Origin: Lachnospiraceae bacterium
GTDB lineage: Bacteria; Bacillota_A; Clostridia; Lachnospirales; Lachnospiraceae
DNA length: 26,043 nt
Direction of reading: 5' to 3'
NCBI GenBank assembly: GCA_009774465.1
Contig: VSNT01000043.1
Location: forward strand, 1-26,043
Shown here: one piece after another, positions 7,612 through 15,114 of the stretch
Layout: the number at the start of each line of letters is the position of its first letter
Numbering within the stretch: the stretch's first letter is position 1
Notes under the pieces: model-generated
Seen by the model: the letters and a program-made list of their open reading frames with translations, nothing else
The model's database searches: none
Told to the model about the DNA's origin: nothing
Translations under genes and position numbers: made by a program

Positions 7612-8613
7612 CTACTTGTCTTGTTTATAATTTGTTATTATTTTTTCCATAAACTGAACATATTCCTTCTGAACATATTCCGGTGCAAGAATACTGACCT
7701 GACTGCCAAGACCTGTCAGCCACCCGAAAAACTGTCCGCTTAAGGCCGCTTTGACTCTTACGCTGACCATTTCATTCTCAAGCTTTCTTACATCAGTTTC
7801 CCTTCCAAAGCGGTCCAGAATAATTCCAATCATATTTTCCGGTAATCTTAAGGTTACCGTCTCCGTTTCTCCCCCAAACATGCCAAAGGTCATATTTGTA
7901 TATTGTGCAATATCAAACTTCTGAAAAGCTTCCACTCCTTTTCGCTTTTCATTTGTCAGCTCTGTGATGTGGCTCATTTTATCTACCCTGTAATGCTTAA
8001 TTTTTTCTTCCACATCATCATAGGCAATTAAATAATAATTTTCATCCTGCCAGGTAAGGGCCCAGGGACTGGCCTGATATTTTTTTCCTTCCCGTTTGGG
8101 CTGCAGTTCTTTTTTTATATTCCATGTGGAATAGGTAAATGTAACCGGAAAATTATTTTGTATCGCTCTGTGAATACGGTCAACATTATAGTAAATACTT
8201 TCATTTTCCGTTTTTACCCTTCCGGCAACAAACACCTGCCTCTGCAGCTGTTTTCCCTCATAAGGCCCTGCCAGCTTTTCAATTTTGGCAATTAATTCCC
8301 TTGATTTTTTCTGGGTAATAAATCGGGATGCCTGTACAGCATCCACCAAAAGCTTTAATTCCGGCAGTTCAAATTCCCTGCCTGCCAGATAATAGCCGCC
8401 TCCTTTTCGGGATTTTACATTTACAATATCATAGCCGAAACTGATCAGACATTCTATATCATCATAGATACTTTTTCTCTCCGCAGAAATTCCATAAGAG
8501 GCCAGCTGCGCTATAATCTCCTGAGAAGGCATGCAGTGCGCCTCATCTGTTTTTTCCGTAAGAATTTTTAATATGTAAAGAAGCTTCAGCTTCTGATTGG
8601 CGGATTTGGCCAT
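7612..8613 (-). CDS. WYL-domain transcriptional regulator (YafY/DeoR-like)
   Basis: A 333-residue regulator with an N-terminal winged helix-turn-helix (about 5-75: KLKLLYILKIL, then SAERKSIYDDIECLISFGYDI as recognition region, then the wing GGGYYLAGREF) and a WYL ligand-binding domain (about 135-215), whose core SPWALTWQDENYYLIAYD carries WAL in place of the classic W-Y-L triplet. A C-terminal WCX-type extension follows (about 235-325). WYL proteins sense small ligands or nucleic acids and act as repressors or activators; the ligand here is unknown. The start at 8613 is set by AAGGAG six nt upstream; the longer frame to 8679 would run through a hairpin at 8647-8671 and is rejected. Confidence 0.9.
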   Translation of the reverse strand: MAKSANQKLKLLYILKILTEKTDEAHCMPSQEIIAQLASYGISAERKSIYDDIECLISFGYDIVNVKSRKGGGYYLAGREFELPELKLLVDAVQASRFITQKKSRELIAKIEKLAGPYEGKQLQRQVFVAGRVKTENESIYYNVDRIHRAIQNNFPVTFTYSTWNIKKELQPKREGKKYQASPWALTWQDENYYLIAYDDVEEKIKHYRVDKMSHITELTNEKRKGVEAFQKFDIAQYTNMTFGMFGGETETVTLRLPENMIGIILDRFGRETDVRKLENEMVSVRVKAALSGQFFGWLTGLGSQVSILAPEYVQKEYVQFMEKIITNYKQDK

Positions 8614-8646
8614 TTTATTCTCCTTGCTTTTATACCACAAAATAAC

Positions 8647-8671
8647 GGATGTCCCGCAAAGCGTGACATCC
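8647..8671 (-). terminator. Hairpin between the small membrane protein gene and the WYL gene (partial terminator)
   Basis: GGATGTC (8671-8665) pairs with 8647-8653, and a further 3-bp CGC/GCG stem forms after one mismatch, around an AAA/TTT loop. A T-rich but interrupted tail (GTTATTTTG) follows on the minus strand, so termination is probably incomplete and downstream genes may still be read. Confidence 0.5.
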
Positions 8672-8690
8672 TTTCGCATACACCGGATAT

Positions 8691-8855
8691 TTAACTTTCA
8701 GAGACTCCCTTTGCCTCCTCCATTTCAAGCTGGCTGTTTTTACGTTTGCGCAATTTAATTCCTATAAAAACTGCAATTCCACAAAGAACGACAATCACTG
8801 CCAGCAATAATGCGTAAGATAAAAAAGAATTTAAAAACAATACTAATTTTTCCAT
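8691..8855 (-). CDS. Small single-span membrane protein, 54 residues
   Basis: Reading the minus strand from the ATG at 8855 to the TAA at 8691 gives a 54-residue protein beginning MEKLVLFLNSFLSYALLLAV. One strongly hydrophobic segment spans about residues 12-32, followed by a basic cluster (KLRKRK, 34-39) that predicts an N-out/C-in orientation, then an acidic tail (LEMEEAKGVSES). A GGAG lies only 2 nt before the ATG and an AAAGG about 12 nt before it. A strong promoter (TTGACT, 17 nt, TATGAT) sits just upstream and a hairpin just downstream, which supports it as a real gene. I do not recognise a function. It precedes the WYL regulator gene and could share a transcript with it. Confidence 0.65.
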   Translation of the reverse strand: MEKLVLFLNSFLSYALLLAVIVVLCGIAVFIGIKLRKRKNSQLEMEEAKGVSES

Positions 8856-8905
8856 TGCTCCACTGTACCTTTCTTAATGAACTTTTTAGGCTGAATATAT
8901 CTATA

Positions 8906-8934
8906 ATCATATCATTGTGATATTTTTCAGTCAA
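8906..8934 (-). promoter_or_regulatory. Vegetative promoter upstream of the 54-residue protein gene
   Basis: TTGACT (8934-8929) and TATGAT (8911-8906) on the minus strand with a 17-nt spacer and an extended -10 TGA directly before TATGAT. The -35 overlaps the stop codon of the MutS-like gene. An inverted repeat ATATCA-CAA-TGATAT fills the end of the spacer and reaches the -10, and could be an operator. Confidence 0.7.
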
Positions 8935-10612
8935 GCATCTGCCATACACCTGTTTCCAAAAAATTACCAGCCATAGCTTCCGCCACATCAATAATTTCTG
9001 TCGAGAATCCCATAATCCCAAGCAGTTTGATTGCATTTCGCGTCTGGGCCCGTCCATTTATAATTTTATAAGTAAAGTAAATGTCATTTCCTTCAAATTC
9101 TTCTGAAAAATGATAATTTTCATATATTTGTTCCAAAAGATAAGTAAGCTCAATGTCATGAGTTGCCGCAAAGCACAGGCAGTTTCCGGCCGACATGTTT
9201 TTCAAAATCTGGGTAGAAGCAGCAATCCGCTCCACTGTATTCGTTCCCCGCAGCACCTCATCCACAAAACATAAAACAGGCTCACCTTCTTCTTTTACCA
9301 TGTTCATAATGCGCTTTAATGCTCTGATTTCCACCATATAATAGCTTTCTCCGCCCTGCACATCATCCCTAAGGCTCATGGAGGAAATAATCCGAAACAT
9401 GGAACCACTATAATTCTCTGCCAGACAAGTGTGAATTGTCTGAGCAAAAATACTGTTTAGCGCCACTGTTTTTAAAAAAGTAGATTTACCGGAAGCATTT
9501 GATCCTGTAATCAAAACGCTGCTTTTGGTACGCAGACTATTTTTAACCGGATTATCAAGCAGCGGATGATACATCCCCTCTGCATTGATTTCCAACTTTT
9601 TTGAAAATACCGGAACACAATAATTGTCAAGAGAAGTTCTGTAGGCTCCAACAGCAATCATTGCTTCAATTTTTCCTACTGTGGTAATCATCAGATCAAT
9701 ATCTGATATATGCTTTCTTACTTCTGAAAGCATTTGATTAAATTTAATCAAATCCAGGTGGAATCCCATCCGTATAAAGTCAAGCAGAATATCAATTGGA
9801 TTTCCTGAACCTGACATGCGCCCGGTTGACATCAGCAGAAAGGAACCTGTCTTAAATCCATTCATAGAACTGCTGCACTTTTTTAAAAGTTTAAACTCTT
9901 CGCTTAATACCTCGCTTTTGTGCTCCTGGAGCTTTTTAACTGCCTCAAGAAGACGGAAAATATAGGCAAAGCTGGTGATGTAAGGATCTATTTCATTTTT
10001 CACTTTGAAATATGACATATTATTATAAACCATAATAATTCCAAAAGCCACCAGCCCAAATGGAATATTTACAAACATCACCCCAATACTGATAAGAAGC
10101 AATAATAAAGCAAAATAATGCTGTAAATTACTTCTGTTTCCCAGCCCGTCCAAGTAATCCAGGTAGTCATAAATAGAATATTTTCCTGTTTTTCCCAGTT
10201 TACTGTAAATCAACTGAAAAGCCACTCTCTCATCCGGATGAGAACTGATAAAATCAATAATCTTTTCCCTTTTTAAAAGCTCTGACTCTTCCATACAGGG
10301 CTTTCTTAATACGTAATACAGGTATTCTTCACCAGCCGCGGAATATGTGTAATTCATCCTTTTAAAGACTTCATCCATATCCAGATCATTCCAGGTAATA
10401 TCATCAATGAAAAAGCCATCCTTATGCTTTTCAAAATAATGGGAAATGATTTCAAGCCGACCTGGTTTATATTCCCTGGGCGGTAATACACCATATTCCT
10501 TATATAACTTTTCGATGAAAATTTTTTCCGATTTTTTATAGCCGATAACCTCTTTTAACATAAGCAGCAAAACCAGACCGGCCATAGCAATCGCAAAAAT
10601 AATATATTCCAT
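8927..10612 (-). CDS. Membrane-anchored MutS-like ATPase
   Basis: A 561-residue protein with the MutS-type ATPase core at its C-terminus: Walker A GSNASGKST (370-378), the DDVQGGESYYMVEI segment (416-429), Walker B LCFVDEVLRGTN (Asp451, Glu452) and the H-loop ATHDIEL (His485). The N-terminal half is unlike canonical MutS: a hydrophobic segment at about 3-20 and a long hydrophobic hairpin at about 165-200 predict membrane anchoring. The mismatch-recognition domain with its Phe-x-Glu motif is missing, so a direct role in mismatch repair is unlikely. Its ATG is 6 nt after the stop of the upstream chemoreceptor, whose last codons supply the GGAG, so translation is coupled. Related membrane MutS-like proteins are annotated in Firmicutes, but I know of no established function. 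Confidence 0.85.
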   Translation of the reverse strand: MEYIIFAIAMAGLVLLLMLKEVIGYKKSEKIFIEKLYKEYGVLPPREYKPGRLEIISHYFEKHKDGFFIDDITWNDLDMDEVFKRMNYTYSAAGEEYLYYVLRKPCMEESELLKREKIIDFISSHPDERVAFQLIYSKLGKTGKYSIYDYLDYLDGLGNRSNLQHYFALLLLLISIGVMFVNIPFGLVAFGIIMVYNNMSYFKVKNEIDPYITSFAYIFRLLEAVKKLQEHKSEVLSEEFKLLKKCSSSMNGFKTGSFLLMSTGRMSGSGNPIDILLDFIRMGFHLDLIKFNQMLSEVRKHISDIDLMITTVGKIEAMIAVGAYRTSLDNYCVPVFSKKLEINAEGMYHPLLDNPVKNSLRTKSSVLITGSNASGKSTFLKTVALNSIFAQTIHTCLAENYSGSMFRIISSMSLRDDVQGGESYYMVEIRALKRIMNMVKEEGEPVLCFVDEVLRGTNTVERIAASTQILKNMSAGNCLCFAATHDIELTYLLEQIYENYHFSEEFEGNDIYFTYKIINGRAQTRNAIKLLGIMGFSTEIIDVAEAMAGNFLETGVWQMLD

Positions 10613-10618
10613 ACCCGC

Positions 10619-12325
10619 TTACTCCATAACAAACATTTTAATGCTTTCTTCCATTTCACCTGCAATTGTATTCAGCTGCTTCGCATTATTTGCTATGTCC
10701 TCAACAATCGTTCCGACCTCGGAAGCAGATGCAGACGTTTCTTCTGTGCTTGCTGCATTTTCCTGTGCAATAGCAGTTAAATTCTGAACTACATCCACCA
10801 CTTTAATTCTGGCATCATCCAGCTGTTTCGTCTTATCTGTAATTTCCTGTATGTTCTTCATTGATTTATCTATACCGTCTTTTACATCCTTAAATGCATT
10901 TTCAGTATTTATTACATTTTCATTCTGCTTTTCAATTACCACCTTTACTTCTTCCATAGTGTCTACAGCTTTTTCGGAATCAGCAATCAATGAGTTAATA
11001 ATATCATCAATCTGTCTGGCCGATTCATTTGACTGTTCGGCAAGCTTCTGGATCTGTGCCGCAACAACAGCAAACCCTCTTCCCTGTTCTCCGGCTCTGG
11101 CCGCTTCAATAGACGCATTCAATGATAAAAGATTTGTCTCTTCCGCAATATCTGTAATCATGTCTGTTGCTTCTTTAATTTTAAGTGCGGATTCATTGGT
11201 GGTATTTGTCTGTTCTGAAATGACAAACACTGCCTCTTTTGTCTGCCGGTTGATCTGATTCAGCTCATTTAAAATATCAATCGCCTTATCTCCTGCATTA
11301 CGCATAATGCGTGCGTTTTCTCTTAAGTCCTCCACCTCTGTGGATGTCTCTTCAATCATATTTCCCATCAGAATGATATTTTCTGTTGCAGTCTGTGTAT
11401 CCTGCGCCTGTGAAGTAGCCCCCTGGGCAATTTCAGAAATTGCCTTTTCCACCTGTTCTACTGATAAAGAAGCCTCCTGTGCACTGTTAGTCATAGTATT
11501 TGATGCATTATATAAACTGTCACTGTGATCTGCAATATTTTTCGTTACATCTGTAAGTGCATTTCTAAGGCTGTCAATTGCCCGTCCCATAATACCGGTT
11601 TCATCTTTCCGCTTATTAATATATGCCTGCCATTTGCTTTCAACAAAATTCAAATCTGCAAGCTGTGAAATAATACCGGTAATTCTCTCAATAGGCTTTA
11701 CAATTTTGATTGCAACAAATAATCCAATTGCAGAACACAAAATCAAGATAAACAAAGAACCATAAAGACTTTTTGCTATGATCTGTTTGATACCTGCAAA
11801 TACTTCATTTTCATCTGCAGTAATGACTATCACATACCCCATATTTTCCCCAATGTAATAGGAAGCATACTTGGTCACACCTTTAAATTCGTATGCAATC
11901 ACATCTGTTGCCGGCCGGTTTCCTTTTGCCATTTCACTCAGCACCTGCTTTACAGCATCATTTTCAACAGGCTGTCCAATCTTATCCGCTGTGGGATGGT
12001 ACAGCATGGTTCCGTCTGCACCTACCACATAAGCATAACTGGAATTCATGCCGTTAACATCAATACTTCCAACTGCATTTCCCAGCCCTTCCTGCGTCAA
12101 TACCAGCTCTGCCCCCATCGCCTCAATTTCCCGGTCCAGATTAACTCCTGCAAGATTTGTCATATCCATCATGTAGTTTTTGGTAACCTCTGACAGACTT
12201 TCCTCAACCATCGGAATGATCATACTAAGGCATAAGGAAGTAGTTGCTAAAACAGCCAGTATAACAACCAATACTATTTTTGTCTTAATAGAATGAATCA
12301 ATGACACTTTTACGTTCTTTTTCAA
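10619..12325 (-). CDS. Transmembrane methyl-accepting chemotaxis protein with extracellular Cache domain
   Basis: A 568-residue chemoreceptor: TM1 at about 17-40, an external ligand-binding region (about 45-180) whose segment AYVVGADGTMLYHPTADKIGQ is typical of a single Cache domain, TM2 at about 187-208, a HAMP linker (about 209-260), and a signalling domain with its tip at about 393-425 (NLLSLNASIEAARAGEQG). There is no C-terminal CheR-binding pentapeptide. The start codon is TTG at 12325, supported by GGGGG about 8 nt upstream and by the lack of another start before TM1. It lies 38 nt after the amidohydrolase gene with no clear terminator between, so it may be co-transcribed with the nucleoside catabolism genes; the ligand is not known. 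Confidence 0.95.
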   Translation of the reverse strand: MKKNVKVSLIHSIKTKIVLVVILAVLATTSLCLSMIIPMVEESLSEVTKNYMMDMTNLAGVNLDREIEAMGAELVLTQEGLGNAVGSIDVNGMNSSYAYVVGADGTMLYHPTADKIGQPVENDAVKQVLSEMAKGNRPATDVIAYEFKGVTKYASYYIGENMGYVIVITADENEVFAGIKQIIAKSLYGSLFILILCSAIGLFVAIKIVKPIERITGIISQLADLNFVESKWQAYINKRKDETGIMGRAIDSLRNALTDVTKNIADHSDSLYNASNTMTNSAQEASLSVEQVEKAISEIAQGATSQAQDTQTATENIILMGNMIEETSTEVEDLRENARIMRNAGDKAIDILNELNQINRQTKEAVFVISEQTNTTNESALKIKEATDMITDIAEETNLLSLNASIEAARAGEQGRGFAVVAAQIQKLAEQSNESARQIDDIINSLIADSEKAVDTMEEVKVVIEKQNENVINTENAFKDVKDGIDKSMKNIQEITDKTKQLDDARIKVVDVVQNLTAIAQENAASTEETSASASEVGTIVEDIANNAKQLNTIAGEMEESIKMFVME

Positions 12326-12363
12326 ATCAATTTCCCCCTTTTAAAATATATACTGTTTATTAG

Positions 12364-13665
12364 TTATTTAATGATACGCTGCCTGATCTGCTCTGCATTT
12401 CGATAAATGCTTTCCGGACTGTCTGAAACATAACACGTGCCATTTTCATAAAGTATTTTTCCATTTATCATAGTCATTATTACATTCTGCTTACTTCCAC
12501 TGTAAACTATATTTTTAGGAATATTGTGAACTGGCTGCATATTGGGCTGTCTTAGATCAATCATAATCAAATCTGCAAGCTTTCCCGGTGCAAGGCTATC
12601 CGCCTCCTCAAGCCCCATTGCCAGGGCCCCGTTTGTGGTGGCCATCTTAAGAACTTCAAAAGCATCCACCGCCTGCGCATCCTTTTGCCTTACTTTGGCA
12701 AGTCCTGTCACAAGAAACATTTCCCTGAACATATCAAGACAATTGTTGCTTGCAGGTCCATCTGTTCCAATCGCCACTCTGACGCCCCTTTCAAGGAATC
12801 TGCTTACAGGCGCAATGCCACTGGCAAGTTTCAGATTTGAAGCGGGATTTGTCACAGCAAACAGTCCCCGTTTTTTCATAATTTCAATATCTTCTTCCGT
12901 TACATGGACACAGTGGTAACCGCCGCCGCCATAATCAAACATTCCTATGGAATCCAGAAATGCCACAGGCGACATGCCATAGCGTTCCCTGCATCCTGCC
13001 ACCTCCCCTTCCGTTTCTGCAAGATGCATAAAGACAGGGGCTTCATATTTATGGGAAAGAGCCGCAATCTGTTCAAGAAGTTTCCTTTGACAGGTGTATT
13101 CTGCATGGAACCCCAGTACATATGACTGGAGGGGACTTTTTTTGTTTAGTTTCAGATACATTTCTTCCACCATCTCAGGCGACTGGCTGAAATCATTTAC
13201 ACCGCCCACCTGAACACACCGCATTCCCATATCATCAAAGGCGTCTGCAATTGATTCCGGCGTCAGGTACATATCAAAAACCGCTGTAATGCCGCTGGTT
13301 AAATATTCCAGTATTGCAAGCTTTGACAAATGATAAATGTCTTCCCCGCTCATTTTTGCTTCCACCGGAAAAATCATTTGGTTCAGCCACTGATCCAAAG
13401 GCAAATCGTCCGCATAGGAACGCATCAGCGTCATTCCTGAATGGGTATGGGCGTTTTTAAACCCGGGCATTAAAAGATTTCCTTTACAGTCAATCTCTCT
13501 GTCCCAAATAATACATGCATCAGGCGACTTTTGATAAATCTGGTCTATGTCGCTTCCATCTCCCACATATAAGATACGGTCATTTTTTATCCAGATTTCT
13601 CCTTCAAAAACATCCTGTCCCTCTTTCATAGAAAGAATTTTGGCATTGTATAAACGAATATTCAT
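12364..13665 (-). CDS. mtaD: Amidohydrolase of the MTA/SAH deaminase (TRZ/ATZ) family
   Basis: A 433-residue metal-dependent deaminase. Metal and catalytic residues of the family are in place: HTH (His73, His75), His187 in GFHAEYT, His214 with Glu217 in MHLAETEGE, His254 in the CVH segment, and Asp302 in IGTDGPASNN. Characterised relatives deaminate 5'-methylthioadenosine, S-adenosylhomocysteine or adenosine to the inosine analogue; some act on guanine or other rings. Context favours an adenine nucleoside substrate: the ATG is 11 nt after the cytidine deaminase stop (GGAAGG ribosome binding site), and purine nucleoside phosphorylase heads the same operon, which could then cleave the inosine product. 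The exact substrate is not provable here, so mtaD is a family-level symbol. Confidence 0.85.
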   Translation of the reverse strand: MNIRLYNAKILSMKEGQDVFEGEIWIKNDRILYVGDGSDIDQIYQKSPDACIIWDREIDCKGNLLMPGFKNAHTHSGMTLMRSYADDLPLDQWLNQMIFPVEAKMSGEDIYHLSKLAILEYLTSGITAVFDMYLTPESIADAFDDMGMRCVQVGGVNDFSQSPEMVEEMYLKLNKKSPLQSYVLGFHAEYTCQRKLLEQIAALSHKYEAPVFMHLAETEGEVAGCRERYGMSPVAFLDSIGMFDYGGGGYHCVHVTEEDIEIMKKRGLFAVTNPASNLKLASGIAPVSRFLERGVRVAIGTDGPASNNCLDMFREMFLVTGLAKVRQKDAQAVDAFEVLKMATTNGALAMGLEEADSLAPGKLADLIMIDLRQPNMQPVHNIPKNIVYSGSKQNVIMTMINGKILYENGTCYVSDSPESIYRNAEQIRQRIIK

Positions 13666-13676
13666 AATTTCCTTCC

Positions 13677-14126
13677 CTATTTTAAATTTTCCGGCCCAAA
13701 GCTTTCCGGCAGTAATTCACTTAAACTAAAAATTTTATAATCACTTTCACTTTTTGCAACGATTACAGCAAACTGTTCGTCAGCAAATTCACGAAATACC
13801 TGCCTGCATACGCCGCAGGGAAACGCATATTGACTAAGGACATCTCCTTTTTTACCGCCCACAACAGCTATGGCTTTTAATTTACGCCATCCTTCACTGA
13901 CTGCTTTTGCAATTGCAGTTCTTTCTGCGCAAATAGCAGGCGTATAAGATGCATTTTCTATGTTACATCCCGTATATATTCTCAGCTCATTTGTAAGAAC
14001 CGCCGCGCCTACCATATAACCTGAATAAGGTGCATAGGCTTTTTTTCTTGCTTCCATTGCTGAACGGATTAGTTCCTTTACCGGAATATCCGGTAAAAAA
14101 TCCGCACTTTTCAGTTTTGACTCCAT
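13677..14126 (-). CDS. cdd: Cytidine deaminase
   Basis: A 149-residue tetrameric-type cytidine/deoxycytidine deaminase that produces uridine or deoxyuridine in pyrimidine salvage. The zinc site is C66-A-E68 (CAERTAI, Glu68 being the proton shuttle) plus P103-C104-x-x-C107 (PCGVC). The nucleoside-binding GCNIENASY segment (53-61) is present. I prefer the ATG at 14126, preceded by GGGG six nt upstream, to the GTG at 14138, where the ribosome binding site would be too close. It sits 29 nt after the phosphorylase gene and 11 nt before the amidohydrolase gene, in one operon. Confidence 0.96.
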   Translation of the reverse strand: MESKLKSADFLPDIPVKELIRSAMEARKKAYAPYSGYMVGAAVLTNELRIYTGCNIENASYTPAICAERTAIAKAVSEGWRKLKAIAVVGGKKGDVLSQYAFPCGVCRQVFREFADEQFAVIVAKSESDYKIFSLSELLPESFGPENLK

Positions 14127-14155
14127 TTGATTCCCCACTCCCTTTTAAACAACTG

Positions 14156-14980
14156 TCACACAAAAGCTGCAATTGATTCTGTAATCAATTGACGGAATAA
14201 AGGCGCTGCCTTATTAGAAGCCTCCTGCACTTCTTCATGAGTAAGAGGCTGATCTGTCATACCGGCAGCAAGATTTGCCACACAGGAAATACCGCATATT
14301 CTCATTCCCATATGGTTGGCTGCAATTGCCTCCACCACGGTACTCATCCCCACAGCATCCGCTCCCAAAGAACGAAGCATCTTAATTTCAGCAGGCGATT
14401 CAAAGGAAGGACCTGTAAGCTGTACATAAATTCCCTCATTTAAAGGAATTTTGCATTCTGCAGCCTTCTCTTTAATGATCTGTGAAAGGGAAGGATCGTA
14501 AACTTTACTCATATCAGGAAATCTGCATCCCAATTCATCAATATTGGCTCCAATTAAAGGGTTAGGCGCAAAACATGAAATATGATCTTTAATCAACATG
14601 AAACTGCCCGCTGAAAAGGAAGGATTAATACCTCCTGATGCATTGGTTAAAAACAAAATTTCAGCTCCCATCATTTTCATCAGTCTCGCAGGCAGAACCA
14701 CATCCGTAATTGGATAACCCTCGTAATAATGTACACGCCCTTTCATGCAGACTACTGGTACATTCTTTACATAACCAAAAATAAATTTCCCTTCATGGCC
14801 GGGAACCGTAGAAACCGGAAAGTCTTTGATTTCACTATATGAGATTTCTCCCTTTACATCCATTGTATCTGCATAGTTTCCAAGCCCGGAGCCTAAAACA
14901 AGAGCAACTCTGGGTACGAAAGGAAGCCTGTCCTTTATGCTGTCATGGCATTTTACTACTTTTTCATATATCTGATTCAT
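14156..14980 (-). CDS. punA: Purine nucleoside phosphorylase, trimeric type
   Basis: A 274-residue phosphorylase that cleaves inosine/guanosine (or their deoxy forms) with phosphate to the base and ribose-1-phosphate. Seen in order: phosphate-binding GSGLGNYAD (30-38), PGHEGKFIFG (60-69), KGRVHYYEGYP (80-90), NASGGINP (113-120), Glu194 in LTGPSFESPAE, VGMSTVVEA (210-218) and Asn236 in CVANLA, equivalent to the Glu and Asn that select 6-oxopurines in trimeric enzymes. Length is right. The start at 14980 has GGAGGA six nt upstream, while the longer frame to 15037 runs into the promoter and is rejected. It is the first gene of the nucleoside catabolism operon. Confidence 0.96.
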   Translation of the reverse strand: MNQIYEKVVKCHDSIKDRLPFVPRVALVLGSGLGNYADTMDVKGEISYSEIKDFPVSTVPGHEGKFIFGYVKNVPVVCMKGRVHYYEGYPITDVVLPARLMKMMGAEILFLTNASGGINPSFSAGSFMLIKDHISCFAPNPLIGANIDELGCRFPDMSKVYDPSLSQIIKEKAAECKIPLNEGIYVQLTGPSFESPAEIKMLRSLGADAVGMSTVVEAIAANHMGMRICGISCVANLAAGMTDQPLTHEEVQEASNKAAPLFRQLITESIAAFV

Positions 14981-15018
14981 ACAAAATCCTCCTGCAATTT
15001 CAAAAAAGTCTATAAAAT

Positions 15019-15047
15019 ATACTATCACAGAAGCCACTCTTAATCAA
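15019..15047 (-). promoter_or_regulatory. Vegetative promoter of the punA-cdd-mtaD operon
   Basis: TTGATT (15047-15042) and TAGTAT (15024-15019) on the minus strand, 17-nt spacer, with an extended -10 (TGA immediately upstream of TAGTAT). It lies downstream of the spoIVA terminator hairpin and leaves a short leader before GGAGGA. Confidence 0.7.
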
Positions 15048-15057
15048 TCATTTATGC

Positions 15058-15094
15058 AAAATGCTCATGACGCAAAACCATCATGAGCACTTTT
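15058..15094. terminator. Intrinsic terminator downstream of spoIVA
   Basis: GCTCATGA (15063-15070) pairs with TCATGAGC (15081-15088) around a 10-nt loop, with A-runs on one side and T-runs on the other. On the minus strand the tail is short (ATTTTG), so efficiency is uncertain. Confidence 0.7.
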
Positions 15095-15114
15095 CCAAAT
15101 TATGTTTTTAAGCA

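Noticed and set aside
8614..8679. N-terminal extension of the WYL regulator to 8679
   Set aside because: It would translate through a stable hairpin, while AAGGAG sits correctly before the ATG at 8613 and homology begins there.
10851..11258. A 135-residue plus-strand open frame inside the Cache chemoreceptor gene
   Set aside because: It is a Ser/Ile/Phe-rich shadow of a coiled-coil coding region on the opposite strand, without start signals.
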